The translations under genes were made by a program, and so were the position numbers. A stretch of DNA of 64,000 nucleotides from Thysanoteuthis rhombus. Lineage: Eukaryota; Mollusca; Cephalopoda; Oegopsida; Thysanoteuthidae. Shown in pieces: positions 1 to 12,105 of this stretch. Location: positions 36,607,485-36,671,484 of the forward strand of contig OY735211.1 of NCBI GenBank assembly GCA_963457665.1, written 5' to 3'. How positions within the stretch are numbered: position 1 is the stretch's first letter; the number at the start of each line of letters is the position of its first letter. The notes beneath the pieces are model-generated. The model searched no databases and had not been told where the DNA came from. It worked only from the letters and a program-made list of their open reading frames with translations.

Positions 1-357
1 TATATAATAACTAAGTCACCCATGCCGTCAAAAAAATGACAGAAACATTCAAATTATTTTGCAATTGCGATATCCTTTATAATATCAAAAAATTATGTTG
101 CTCCGCTTATTCCGTTTTATCTTCAACCAGATATGAACGGGGATCTTCTACGCATTTGCAAAAAATAAATAAATAAAGTGAGACTACTCCATAATTATCA
201 TTTAATAGTTATCTACCTTGACCAATGTTTTTGGCAATGGATATAGATATACACGTAGCGTATTACATAGGTAAAAGCAAATAAATTGACAACAATAATT
301 ATCATTATCAAAATAATGAAAATATATTCCCGACTCCGAGCAACAACTGCATCTTAC

Positions 358-431
358 TCGTCGAATGTTGCTTTTTCCTGAAGACGATACATCATCTCTA
401 CGGAATAAGAGTGATTCCATGAATTTCAATG
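358..431 (-). CDS. Gene A exon 4 (tentative): shortened linker
   Basis: A 74-bp candidate in the expected phases: acceptor ttgctaag|CA completes Ala with the previous G, and the donor CGA|GTAAGATGCAG closely resembles the gene B exon 4 donor. The end of the peptide, DDVSSSGKSNIRR, resembles the end of the gene B linker (SSSGNTTNIK). An in-frame TAA just upstream of the acceptor limits the exon to this length, 25 codons shorter than in gene B. The acceptor lacks a good pyrimidine tract, so this may be a decayed or mispredicted exon. Confidence 0.4.
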
Positions 432-3400
432 CTTAGCAATTCACAGTGCATTTCATGGCATTATGTTTGGCAATGTTTGCCTACGCTAGAACCATTAGTT
501 ATGCATTTACATTATACGTAAAATAGTACTACTCTGTCAGTGACGCTTGCTTCAATCTCTAATTACTGACAATCTCTTTCCGCCTGCTTTTCCGTGCCTT
601 ACAATGATTTTTCACAGTGAGCTACAATGCTTTCAAAAATGAAAAAGACCCATTATCAATGCATTTGCATTATACCTATCATAACACTATGATAACGCCT
701 ACTTTAATTCGTGACCACTGACAATCATTATTTTCCAAATTTCAATACACAACATACAAATTGAGTGTTGAAACTTTCTCAAACAAATTTTAGGTTATAA
801 ACAAGGTTAGGTGTTTAATCATGAAAACGTGCAACTAGTGCCAGAAATATTTAGTTTTTTAGAGCAGAAAAATGACCAGGGCGAAGCCGAAAGTACTGGA
901 GTAGTGATAAAATCAGCGAACAGCAACAATTAAGCCGACCTCCTACTTCGATGTTCTAATGCAGTCGACAGTAAAATACACCAGTGATTATTGTTTCCTT
1001 TTATCCCTACCGCCAGAATTCGCTGTGTCACTTTTTGATGTAATTGTTCAATTGATCTTTCCAGTGATATAAAAAGCTTGTATTGGCAAACAACATGATC
1101 CTTATGCTAGCTCTTTCAAACCTGTGCAAAAAGCAAAAAGCAAAACAAAAACCCTACAATTAAACAAACAAACAAAACAGAGATTGGCGAGGTTGTATGT
1201 ATCTCGTCGTGTATAACTTACTCATAATGTGTTAGATATATTGACTTTACAACTAACACTAAGCCCGACCTGATTAAGTTGCATTAATGCAACTTTGGCA
1301 CAAGTTCACATTCATATGAGAGAATTGAACTTATCAGTAATGGTTTTCTAGAGTAACTTGCTAACCATTACTCTCCCACATGCGTAATAAACAAGTTAAA
1401 TAAATCACAATACTAGTGAATGATTCCCGAGACTAACTTGTTAAGCATCATTTAATAAGTGTTAAAAAGTTAATCAACTTTGAGCCATCTTAGGGCAGTA
1501 ATCTCTACATCACAGATGATGATGTTATTGCAAGTATTGCTATCAAACGTAAACCAACTTTGATCCACATTTACACAATAGTCTCTACGTTACTGGTATG
1601 GTGGATATCACAGATGTTGCTCTACGTAAGTAAGTCAACTCTGAGCCTTCAAGCACAGTAATCTCAACATTACAGTGAAAGAAATTAAACAAACTTTCAA
1701 TCATCACAAATTTACAAAAGTGAAGATTTCTGTGCTCTGGTATATTTAGCTACAATGCTTCCACCAATATGTTATGAAAAGTGGTAGGTGGTGCTCGATT
1801 TCGTTATTAGACATTCAAGGACATTTTGCCGTTTGTAAACGGCAGCTGGCTTGATCATTTCATTGCAATTTGCACACACACACACACACACAAAAATGAT
1901 TCGCCATTTTCTCGAAAACAGGTAGATGTCAGTAAGGCTGCAACGATTTACCGACTAAATGAAATGATCTCTTACCTGTGCAAGATTCCCTCTGGATTTC
2001 ACGGACAATATCATGGATTTCATCATAAGAATCCAACGAGTAGTAGTGGGTACAGCTTGGAGGAGAAGCGACTGCAAGCATCTCATAACCATTTACATAA
2101 CCAATACCAATGGTGAAGACTGTGATGTTATCATTTTTTAATCTCTCAGCAGCGGCGATGGTTTGGTTTTGATCATTCGACTTGCCATCGGTGATCAAAA
2201 CAAATACTTTAGGTACATCTTTACGGGCCTTTTTAAAGATTGCAGTTCGCGCCAGATCTATAGCGGAAGCAGTATTTGTGCTTTGGCCTGTGTATTGGAT
2301 TCCGGAAATTTTATTGATGATGTCGTTTACGGAGTTAAAAGTGTTCAGGTTGAAAGAAATATTTGCGTCGTCATCAAAGCGGATGACAGCAACACGAACC
2401 AGATTGGGGGCGATTTTCAGATCCCTCACCACTCTTTGGAGGAAGGTCAGGGTTTTGTTGAAGTCATACAACCCAACGCTACCGGATGCGTCGATTGCAA
2501 ACACCAGATCCATCTTAGCTGCAGAGCAGCCAATAAAAGCTAAAGAATAAATAATGATAGATTTTAGGTATAGATAAACCGAATTAGTTCGTGGCTTTAT
2601 GGTTTGTTCGAATGTATCAAAACTATGAGGCGTTTCGAAGTCATAAAGATCAGCGGTTTTCTATTCAATATTTGTCGAAACGTATTAAACTAAAAACATT
2701 TCTATCAAATCCCAGAGGCACGTTAATGTGTATATTAAAAACTTACACTGAATTTAATGGACAATGCTTGGGTGAAACTTATAATCTTATAATGTTAGTT
2801 TCATAAACAAAGGAATTAATATATGACATGCATTTATTCATGTAACAAAACTACATTTGTAATATTTGCTGTGCTTAGTTCACAATTAACGGCCTGCAAA
2901 ACTAGCTCGTTTTATCACAAGCACACTGAAGATATATGTTAAGCTTAGTTTATTATAGAGCAAAGTCACAATAGCGGGAATCGGTATTTCTCCTTTTCAA
3001 ATTGACTCTGTCGTTTTCTAAAAAGTAGTGTATTTTGATCGCACGAATTCATGATAATTTACATTACAGTAAGTAATCATTTACATACTGGTTATTACTC
3101 GTGAATTTACGGATTTATACGAATTTCTAGGTAGATTTTGCAGAAAAGAAGTTATATATGTGTAGTATTAAAAAGACAAGTTGGAAATCGAAAATAATGT
3201 TCGCGTCATTCATAACAATACTCTACTTGAAATGACCTTCCCCGATGATACACGGAGAAGGAGTCCCTCAGCTTTGACAGCGTAAATAGAATAAACTCTT
3301 GAAGAAAAATGAGGTTGCTGCAGGAATTGAATCTGTGGCCGATAACGTAACCGCTTCAACGCAACCTCGCGCATAACCATCAAATTAAACAGCCCGACGA

Positions 3401-3648
3401 GGAGGCGAAGACTCGATTTCTCTGTCTAACATCAGAGGTCGTTTCAAATAGTTTCAAATAATACAACACATTCGTAAATATTCTGTTAAATTATATATCC
3501 CGAAAATGGGGCTGCAGCGGGAATCTAACCTGCAATCTGCAGCAGCACCGTTTTTTTAAATTATTCTATTTACGTTGTCTAGGCCAAACGATAATTCATT
3601 GTGTAATAATGGGATATTTCAAATAGAATTTTAAAGTAATACAACGCA

Positions 3649-3730
<82 letters not shown>

Positions 3731-3837
3731 CATAAATAATAAGTAATATAAATTACTTCAACTGAAAACAACAGCTAGAAGTTTGGCTCTCCTTTTTTCA
3801 CTTTCTTATTAGGTTTATTAAACTCCTATACTGGAAT

Positions 3838-3881
<44 letters not shown>

Positions 3882-3901
3882 ATATATATATATAATTATA
3901 T

Positions 3902-3949
<48 letters not shown>

Positions 3950-4792
3950 ATGGGGAGTCAGTTTGGACGTCAAAGTCACAGAGTAATTTATGGCGTCCAT
4001 TCTCCAGGGCTGTCTCCAGTTTGTGCTGGAACCACTTTTCCACATAGTTGAATCACATTCGTTTGCCCAGTTCCGAGTGTATCACTGTTGCTACCCAATC
4101 GTGTCTGTTTTTATACTCCTTCTGGGTCAGTTAACTACATTCACTTCTGTAGTTTACGGTCATATATCTTTCTCTGCATTGGCAAGCATTTGCTGTTTGT
4201 TTGGGTTCTGTCGATTTTCGCATTGATATAGTTTTCCTTTTTTTTTGTTTGAATTTGCTTCCACACAGTTCAATTTTGTCGTTTATTATGTTGGTTGTGT
4301 TGAGAGCTTCCTCTACGGGTGAGCTGCTTTCTTCTTTTTTCTGTTTTCATTGCAGATTTCCTTTAGTTCTGTCAGAGAGCCATTTGTTTTTTTAGGGTTT
4401 GTTTTTCTTGATCAGCCAGGCGCTGACTTGATACCTCCACACTGGACATTTCCCTCCATATTTTGTGCATGCATTCTTTTTAGCGCCACACAGATCGTTT
4501 GCTTTACATGGTAGTAATACATAACTAACTTGTCCTATTTCGTCCATTTTCTCTTTTTATTCCGTTTGCCGCTCAGGGATGGTTGCGTCTCTCCTGGTTG
4601 CCATTAGGGGGAGCATGGGCAAGGGTTTTGGTCAGTAGCAACTTAGTAACGACTTTGCCTTTCCTGAAGGCCATCAAGGGTACACGAGCCGGGGTTTTGG
4701 CCAGCAACTACGGAATGAAGACCGGGCCCCTCCTGGTGGCTAACAAGTGAGCACCTGCCAGTCATGACACACGAATCTCGAATTTGTGCCCA

Positions 4793-4828
<36 letters not shown>

Positions 4829-6345
4829 TTTATTATTTTGGAATCTCACACAAGTTGCCTGGTGGTAACCGCTGGAGTTTGAGTGACAGCAAGTCTCCTC
4901 AAGTCTCCAGCCCTCCTCCCCTAGTACTCATAGGTCGCAGTAGTTCTGCGATTTACAGTTTCACACCGGTTGCCCAGTGGTTATCGCTGAAGGCTGAGTG
5001 ACAATAAGTCTCCTCAGGTCTTCGGCTAACGTCTCCTCTCTCTTTCACCTTTTATGTCAGGGCTAAAATTCATTGCAGTACTTATATCTCTAGCATCTTC
5101 CTCAGTATCCGTGCAGTTCCCAGTAGTGCTGTGGTCTGTACGGTCTCAATCCTTCCCCTAATCCCGATCTCCTCCAGTCTCTCCCTCAACGTTTTGGGTA
5201 CTGTTCCTAGTGCGCCCACTATGACCGGTACTACCCTGGTTTTCATGTTCCACATCTTCTTTAACTCTCTTGCTAGGTCCTGGTATTTTTCCCTTTTTTC
5301 ACCCGCCTTCTTTTTTACTCTATGGTCTGCAGGTACAGCAACGTCTACTATTTGGCAGGCCTTCCTTTTTTTTGTCTACTATTACTAAATCCGGTTTTCT
5401 CGCCTTGATGAGGTGGTCAGTTTGGATGTCAAAGTCCCAGGGTAGTTTGTGGTTGTCATTCTCCAAAACTGCCTCTGGCTTGTGCTGATACCACTTTTCC
5501 ACATGGCTGAATCCCATTTGTTTGCTTAGTTCACAGTGTATCATCGTTGCTACTCTATCGTGTCTATGCTTATATTCCTTCTGGGCGAGTTGACTACATT
5601 CACTAGTTATGTGGTTTACTGTCTCATCTCTTTCACCGCACATGCGGCATTTGCTGTTTGTCTGTGTTCTGTCAATTTTTGTTTTTATGTAGTTTGTCCT
5701 TATGCTTTTGTTTTGGGTAGCCATGATGAGCGATTCTGTTTCTCTCTTAAGGTTCCCTTTTCGTAACCACGTCCATGATTTCTCGTCTGCTACATCTTGT
5801 ATAAATCTAATAAAAGGAATGAACACCTGGGCTGTGTCAGTAGTTAGATACACAGGACCATTCCTTGGATGGATAAAGGAAGAACAAATAATAGTGGGGA
5901 CAACGAGTCTCCTTGGAAGATTCCCCTTTTTATCCCTACCTCTGCTAGGTTTTCTGCTGTGGCTGTCAAGTCTACTTTCTAGTTTTTCATAGAGTTTCCA
6001 ATGAATGTAACCACCAGTTCACTAATCTTGAACATTCTAAGACATTTGAGTATCCAGCTATGTGGGATCATATCGTACGCTTTTTTGTAATCTATCCATT
6101 CCATTGCAATGTTCTTTTTCCTTTTCCTTACTTCTTCCAAGATCATCTGGTCTATGTAGAGTAAGTCATTTGCCCCTTTGGTTCCTTTCCTACACCCTTT
6201 TTGTTCTTCTGGTAATATTCCCCTTCTTTCTATTGATATATATATTCTCTCTGATATCTGTCCGGTCAGGATTTTCCACATAATTGGTAGGCACGTGATT
6301 GGTCTATAATTGCTTGCCAAATCCCCCCCTTTTCAGGGTCTTTTT

Positions 6346-6415
<70 letters not shown>

Positions 6416-9400
6416 CAAGAAATGGATATATGATCCGACTGAATGATAATAAATTGCGTTCATTGTGTAATAACAAGAGATCATTTCAAATATGGTTTCA
6501 ATATAATATAACACAATTTACAATCATATATATATATATATATATACATTATATACATACATGCACATATATTTAAATATATATATATATATACATACAT
6601 ACATATATATATATTTGCTCTAATGCATCAATAAAATAAGCTCATTGAAACATTCCATAGTAACCTTTTGTCTAGATTGCAGTTATTCCCAGTGAATAAT
6701 TCTTTCCCTCCAATAGATACTATTTTTATTGACTTTTCGAAGAATCTAACTACGATTTTTTTTCGTTTCTTTCCGAAAATTCTTATAATAAATCCATTTT
6801 TCATTGCCAATGACCATCCTGTCCCGAGATCACTTGTTTCTGCGTCGGGCAAGGAGAAAAAGGACAAGCATTTAAAGGCTGAACGATCTTTGTTTCCGTA
6901 ACATTATGTAAAAACTATTTCCTTGACTTCTGAATTTGCCCCAAGGCTTGTAGACAATACACTATAGTTGACAGATTCTGCTTCCATTGTTCTGCAAGTT
7001 CACATGTTTTTGCTGCATTTTCTTTCAAAATTTCTTCAGTTCGTCAGTTCTCAAATTCTGTGATCTTCCAGAGCTCGAAATATCCCTTTTAAAACTTCAC
7101 AAACCATTCCCAGTAATGGCTTGCACCCAATGTAACATCATCATTGCATTAAGTGGTCTGTTACCTAGCTTCTGATGCACGTTTCCTCGGATAAGCACGT
7201 GGAAAAGTATCGAACGTGTGTTTTAAATCCATTCATGATTTTCATTAAAATTACGTATGATTATTGTTTTTTTGCAAAACAATAAAGGGATGAGTAAGCA
7301 AAACTAGATACATATGCACGCACGTACACACGGTTAAGATTTTACAACCTACCCGTCCTTTTACCTAGAAGTACAGGAAACTTTGCAAACTGTTCTGCAA
7401 ATTCTCATTCATTTGCATCTGCTTTTCGCAATTTTACCTTAAATCACTTTGTCGCGTCTACGGGAAAAGCCAAAAATGAAAATACCGTCCAGCGTTTGTC
7501 TTGCAGTGAGCCATTGTAAGGGGGACTTGCACTCTTCTGCTGTCTCCGACACCCTACTAGTGTACCTCTCACCACTCCAACCTCCGACGACTGAGCCTAA
7601 CAAACCATTATCACCATTTTTGGAGTCTGGGAACGCTCAAATATTTCTCCCATATGAATTGATAATAGTTACTTTTTCGCTTTGCGACATTTTGGCTTAC
7701 GAAACTTTTTTTTTCTATAAGAATGCTTTACTTTCGGATATCGAGGTAAACTTGTATATCAAATATTTTTCTTACCGAATTTGATCTCAGATTTTTCAAT
7801 GAAATCATCCTTCTTTCCTATTGGTCGGATATACTTAATCCAAAATTCTGCCTGATTAGATATAGAAGCAGGAACTGATTTATTAAGACTTGTTATGTAA
7901 GCATCCATTACTATGCCTGAATAAAGTGGTACCTCCATTTGTGACATTGTAGCCGTGGTGATATCAAAAGAAAATGCTTGGATAATATCATTGCAAATGC
8001 TACGCAAAGCCCCTTGACAACTGGTCTTGGTAAAATTTATGATAACGTCAGTCACCTGAAATGGAAGGTTCAAATTTAAAAGAAAAGAAGAAGGCTCGAC
8101 AAAATTCATGGCATTTAAAAGAATACAAGGGCGTAATGTATAGCCCATAAGAAGAAGATGAGATAAGGTATATTTTTCGTAATAACTCTATTTCTAAATA
8201 GACGTTTTCACTGACCCATGTTGAAAACAAATCCCCATTGCACTAACAAGGTGGGGTCAGGGGGTACACCCCATCATCGGTGACAATATTCAGCTTGAAA
8301 AAAGCAATTTTCATACGTTTTTCCCAATTTGAGTGAATTTTTTTTAGTCACATAACTATGGAGAGATCATTAAAAAAAGCATTTTCTCTTCGTTTTAGAT
8401 TAGAATAATCTAATGCGAACATCATGGTTAAGCCCCTATTATGACCTTACGATAAAACCAAACAGGAAAAATGAGTCATTCAGTATATTTCTTCTCACAA
8501 AAAACAGCATATGAAAAATACACATGAAAAAGTATCTGTAACAGAAGAAATATTCTGGTACACACAAAAAATCCCCAAACAAACAAATTATGTTGTCGCT
8601 CAGCTTGAGAGGGCTTTCTGGGTGGATACACTGCATAAGTGTTTCACCCATTGGGTGCCACTATGAAAAGGATTGGTGATCCAACCCAAGAACAACCAAC
8701 AGAGCTGTCCATGGGAAAAGTATGGAGAAGGCAAGGGCAAACGATCATAGATTACCCTTGGGCTTTGTTACAATTTCCAGAAATTACCCCAGATGACCTA
8801 TAGTAACCTATAGCATCAACCCCGTTGTCAAAAGAACATTTTAAATACTTCGGCTGTGAAAGAATCTACCTTTATGTCAAATTTCAGTTCCACGTGTGCA
8901 AAATTGTGTCTAGCAACTCTGAAAATTGGCTAGAAATGACCAGAAATGACCTCAAGTAACTTCTGAGGCCGATATCACATTGTCTTGGATCATTGCCAAG
9001 AAAAGGCTTACCCCTTTATCAAATTTCAGAAGCAGAGGTGCGAAATTAGATGTACTCATCTGCCCAATTTCTTGCCCCTTGGTGCAAAATTGTTGCCACA
9101 AAATCGGAAATGACCTGAAATAACCCTTGGCGACCTCAAAGGTCAACTCCATATTGCATTTGACCTTAACCTGTATATTCGCTAGAAATGACCAAGAAAT
9201 GAGCACCAGAAATTTTGAATGACTCATGAGGTCAAGCTTATATCGCCTATGTGGTAAGTTTACCGCTCTACATGCATAATATTACGTAGATAGGCAATGA
9301 CATTTATATGATACATATGGTATTTAAGGACATGCCATATATTAGTTTAGTATTTCCTCAACTCAAGTAAAAGAATCCTTGTAAGAAGAACCTGATATAT

Positions 9401-10642
9401 AGCCTAATCATTCCTTTTTTCTCAAATAAGAGAATCCTTATAAGAAGGATAGTTTATGTATAACGCAAAGCACTCTTCTTTCCGAATAAAGGAGTCTTTG
9501 TACGAGAGACATGTTGTATATAAGCACATTCTTTCCCCTTTTCAAATAGAAGAGCCCTTCCAAGAAGGATATTTTATGCATAACCTAATCTTTTTTCTTT
9601 TGAAATAATAGGTCCTTGTAAGGGGACATTTCAATATCTCAAAGCTCTTATAAATGCGACATTTTATGTATATGCCTAGACTTTGCTCTTTCGGGATAAA
9701 AGACTCCATGTAAGAAGGACAGATCAGCAAAATCTGTCTTCTTTTCGAAAGAAAGAGTCCTTGTGAGACGGACATTTTTTATAGAGGCCAAATGTTTCAC
9801 CTTTTCAAATAAAAGAGTCCTTGTAAAAAAGACAGATATTTTATATATAAGCCCAAATCTTTCCTACATCCGAAAGGAGTCACTTTGAGAAAGACATTTT
9901 TTATATAAGCTCCATTTTTTTTTCTTCGTATAGTCCTTCTAAGAAAACATTCTATATAATAACTCTTTTCGCATGATAGGTCCTTGTAAGTCAGGCATTT
10001 TATATGTAAGCCCACTCTTTTCTCTCGTTAAATAAAAGACTCCTTATTAGAAGTCCGTTTTATGCATCACCACAATTTTTTTTAAAAAGATCCTTTGCCA
10101 GAAAAGCCTTTTTATGTAAAAAATAAAAACGTGCGTACGTAAGCGTGCATTTGAGAGGCTGTGCATAACTACTGCTCAACGAATCATTTTGAAAAAAATG
10201 ATTCATTCAGTGTCCAAGCTTCAAAATAAAAGGAAACCAAAAATAGTAACTTTGAAAATAATGAGAAAATTAACCTTTTCATACTGGTTCGCTGAATGTG
10301 ATGTGCAACCACTTTTATATATATATATATATATATATAATTGTGTCATCCACAGGCAGGTGTTTCGTTGTATTACAACTCTTCAGTGTAGCTGTAGAGT
10401 ATCCAATATCCCATCCAGTACCACGAGGTAGGATTGAAACCTTCACTTCATACCCGCAGGCCAATATCCTACCTCTGGACTACGGAACTGGATAGTCAGT
10501 AATGCTGAATTTAAGCGATATATTTATTTAGCACATACTCCCCATCCACCAGAGTGCTCTATTCCCATGAAAGAGCATTGCATAAGCTCACAGTGAACGA
10601 GTTACCTCACTTAGAGAGTGCTCTACCCTGAATAGGGGAGCG

Positions 10643-10717
<75 letters not shown>

Positions 10718-12051
10718 TGATATTTGAGCCAAATGTTTGTTTGTTTGTGCTTCTTTTCTCTTCCAAAAGAGGAATGATTGGCCCAATGTATTACATGGCC
10801 TTACAAAGACTTATTCAATTGAGCAGAGGAAATATTAGGCTAATATTTAAAATATCCTTCGTATAAGAATCATTTCATTAGATACGAGCAGGGGATATCC
10901 TTGAGAAAAATAATTGCACATCTGACAATACAAAAATTAAACATGTTTTTCAATACACGTCTTCTTATACAAAACAGCTGAGGGATGACCAAAAATGGTT
11001 TGACAGGTTGTGGTCGAATCTTGGTACGGGTGTCGCACACACTCGGGCAGAACCTCGCACACTCCCAGGCAGATCTGTACAAGCCTGCATACACCTTGGG
11101 ACAGGTCAATGTAGTCCCCACAGCTTTTCATGTGACGTTTTTTTTTAATGTTTGAAATTAGCAATTTGGCTTCAAGATTCCTATGATATGGATCTTATAA
11201 AAATATTCTTCTACCTCCAAACATTGCTTCGGATATCACCCAGCATAATGATAGTTTTTGTCCTTTTTGTGCTTCCATATTCGATTTTGGCAGCGATTAA
11301 AAATCTTGCATTCACAAAATAGAGGATTACCTATTATCTTAATTACAAATAAGGAAGAAATCAAATGGGACTGAACAAAGTAACCGAATATTTGGAAGGC
11401 ATACTTCCATATGGCGGACGGAAAATAACTGTCCACTTTATCATTGTAGCTACAATGTAAATACTACACCCTCCTTAAGGCTTACATTTTTTTTTTGAAA
11501 ACTGATGAAAGTCCAGAGAAAACGAAGTTGTTATAAATCAAAAGCAAAATCAATTACTCAATGAAATTATTTTTATCTAATTTTTTCGAAGATTCGACTA
11601 AAATAAATTTTCAGAAAATTAATCCCTACAGAAACCTTTCCCCACCTTTAATCTTTCTCACAAATTGAAAAGAAATGAAAATCAGATTCAGATTTTGGAA
11701 AGATATTGAAGAATATTGAGTTTAAAAAAATCTATGCCTAAGTACGGTTTTTTGAAAAGATGAAAAATACAACTGTGGAGCCAAATCGTTACTTTCCCTT
11801 TTAAAAATTAATTTTCATAAAACTGTCTGAAAGAAATGAAGGTTAGTTTCACTCAAAGCAGATCTGTTTACATGGTAAGACTACTATTACAGTTCACGAT
11901 TGCTGATAAAATAGCATCAAGAAGTTGACTACAAATCTGATTGCACCTTTCAAGAATGTGTTCTTAGGGAAACTGTCAGACTGCAAACGGGCAGGTCGTG
12001 CGTTCAATTCTGAATATAGTCATGAAAAACTTAAATGTATGAACGTACATC

Positions 12052-12105
<54 letters not shown>

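Larger units (their letters stand above)
2540..3950 (-). other. Gene A intron 2, left part with microsatellites
   Basis: No gene seen in 2540-3650. Between 3650 and 3950 there are (TA)n, (TATC)n and (TA)n blocks. A short tRNA-like box (caggttagattcccg on the minus strand) near 3515-3535 suggests a SINE fragment. Confidence 0.5.
4560..6345 (-). mobile_element. Non-LTR retrotransposon (LINE) remnant with internal inversion
   Basis: Minus-strand reverse transcriptase pieces: SNYRPITCLP, EEQKGCRKGTKG, WIDYKKAYDMIPHSWILKCL (6320-5979), then GIFQGDSLSPLLF near 5890-5940 after a stop. C-terminal pieces follow at 5790-5320 (CRMCGERDETVNHITSEC zinc knuckle, DFDIQTDHLIKARKPDLVIV). The stretch 5805-5890 between them is sense on the plus strand (GMNTWAVSVVRYTGPFLGW), so part of the element is inverted and the palm and thumb between are deleted. 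It ends in a 3' region rich in short repeats. It lies inside intron 2 of gene A, in the same orientation as the gene. The element is dead. Confidence 0.85.

Noticed and set aside
2163..2550. Plus-strand ORFs across the VWA exon
   Set aside because: Antisense shadows of the minus-strand VWA exon.
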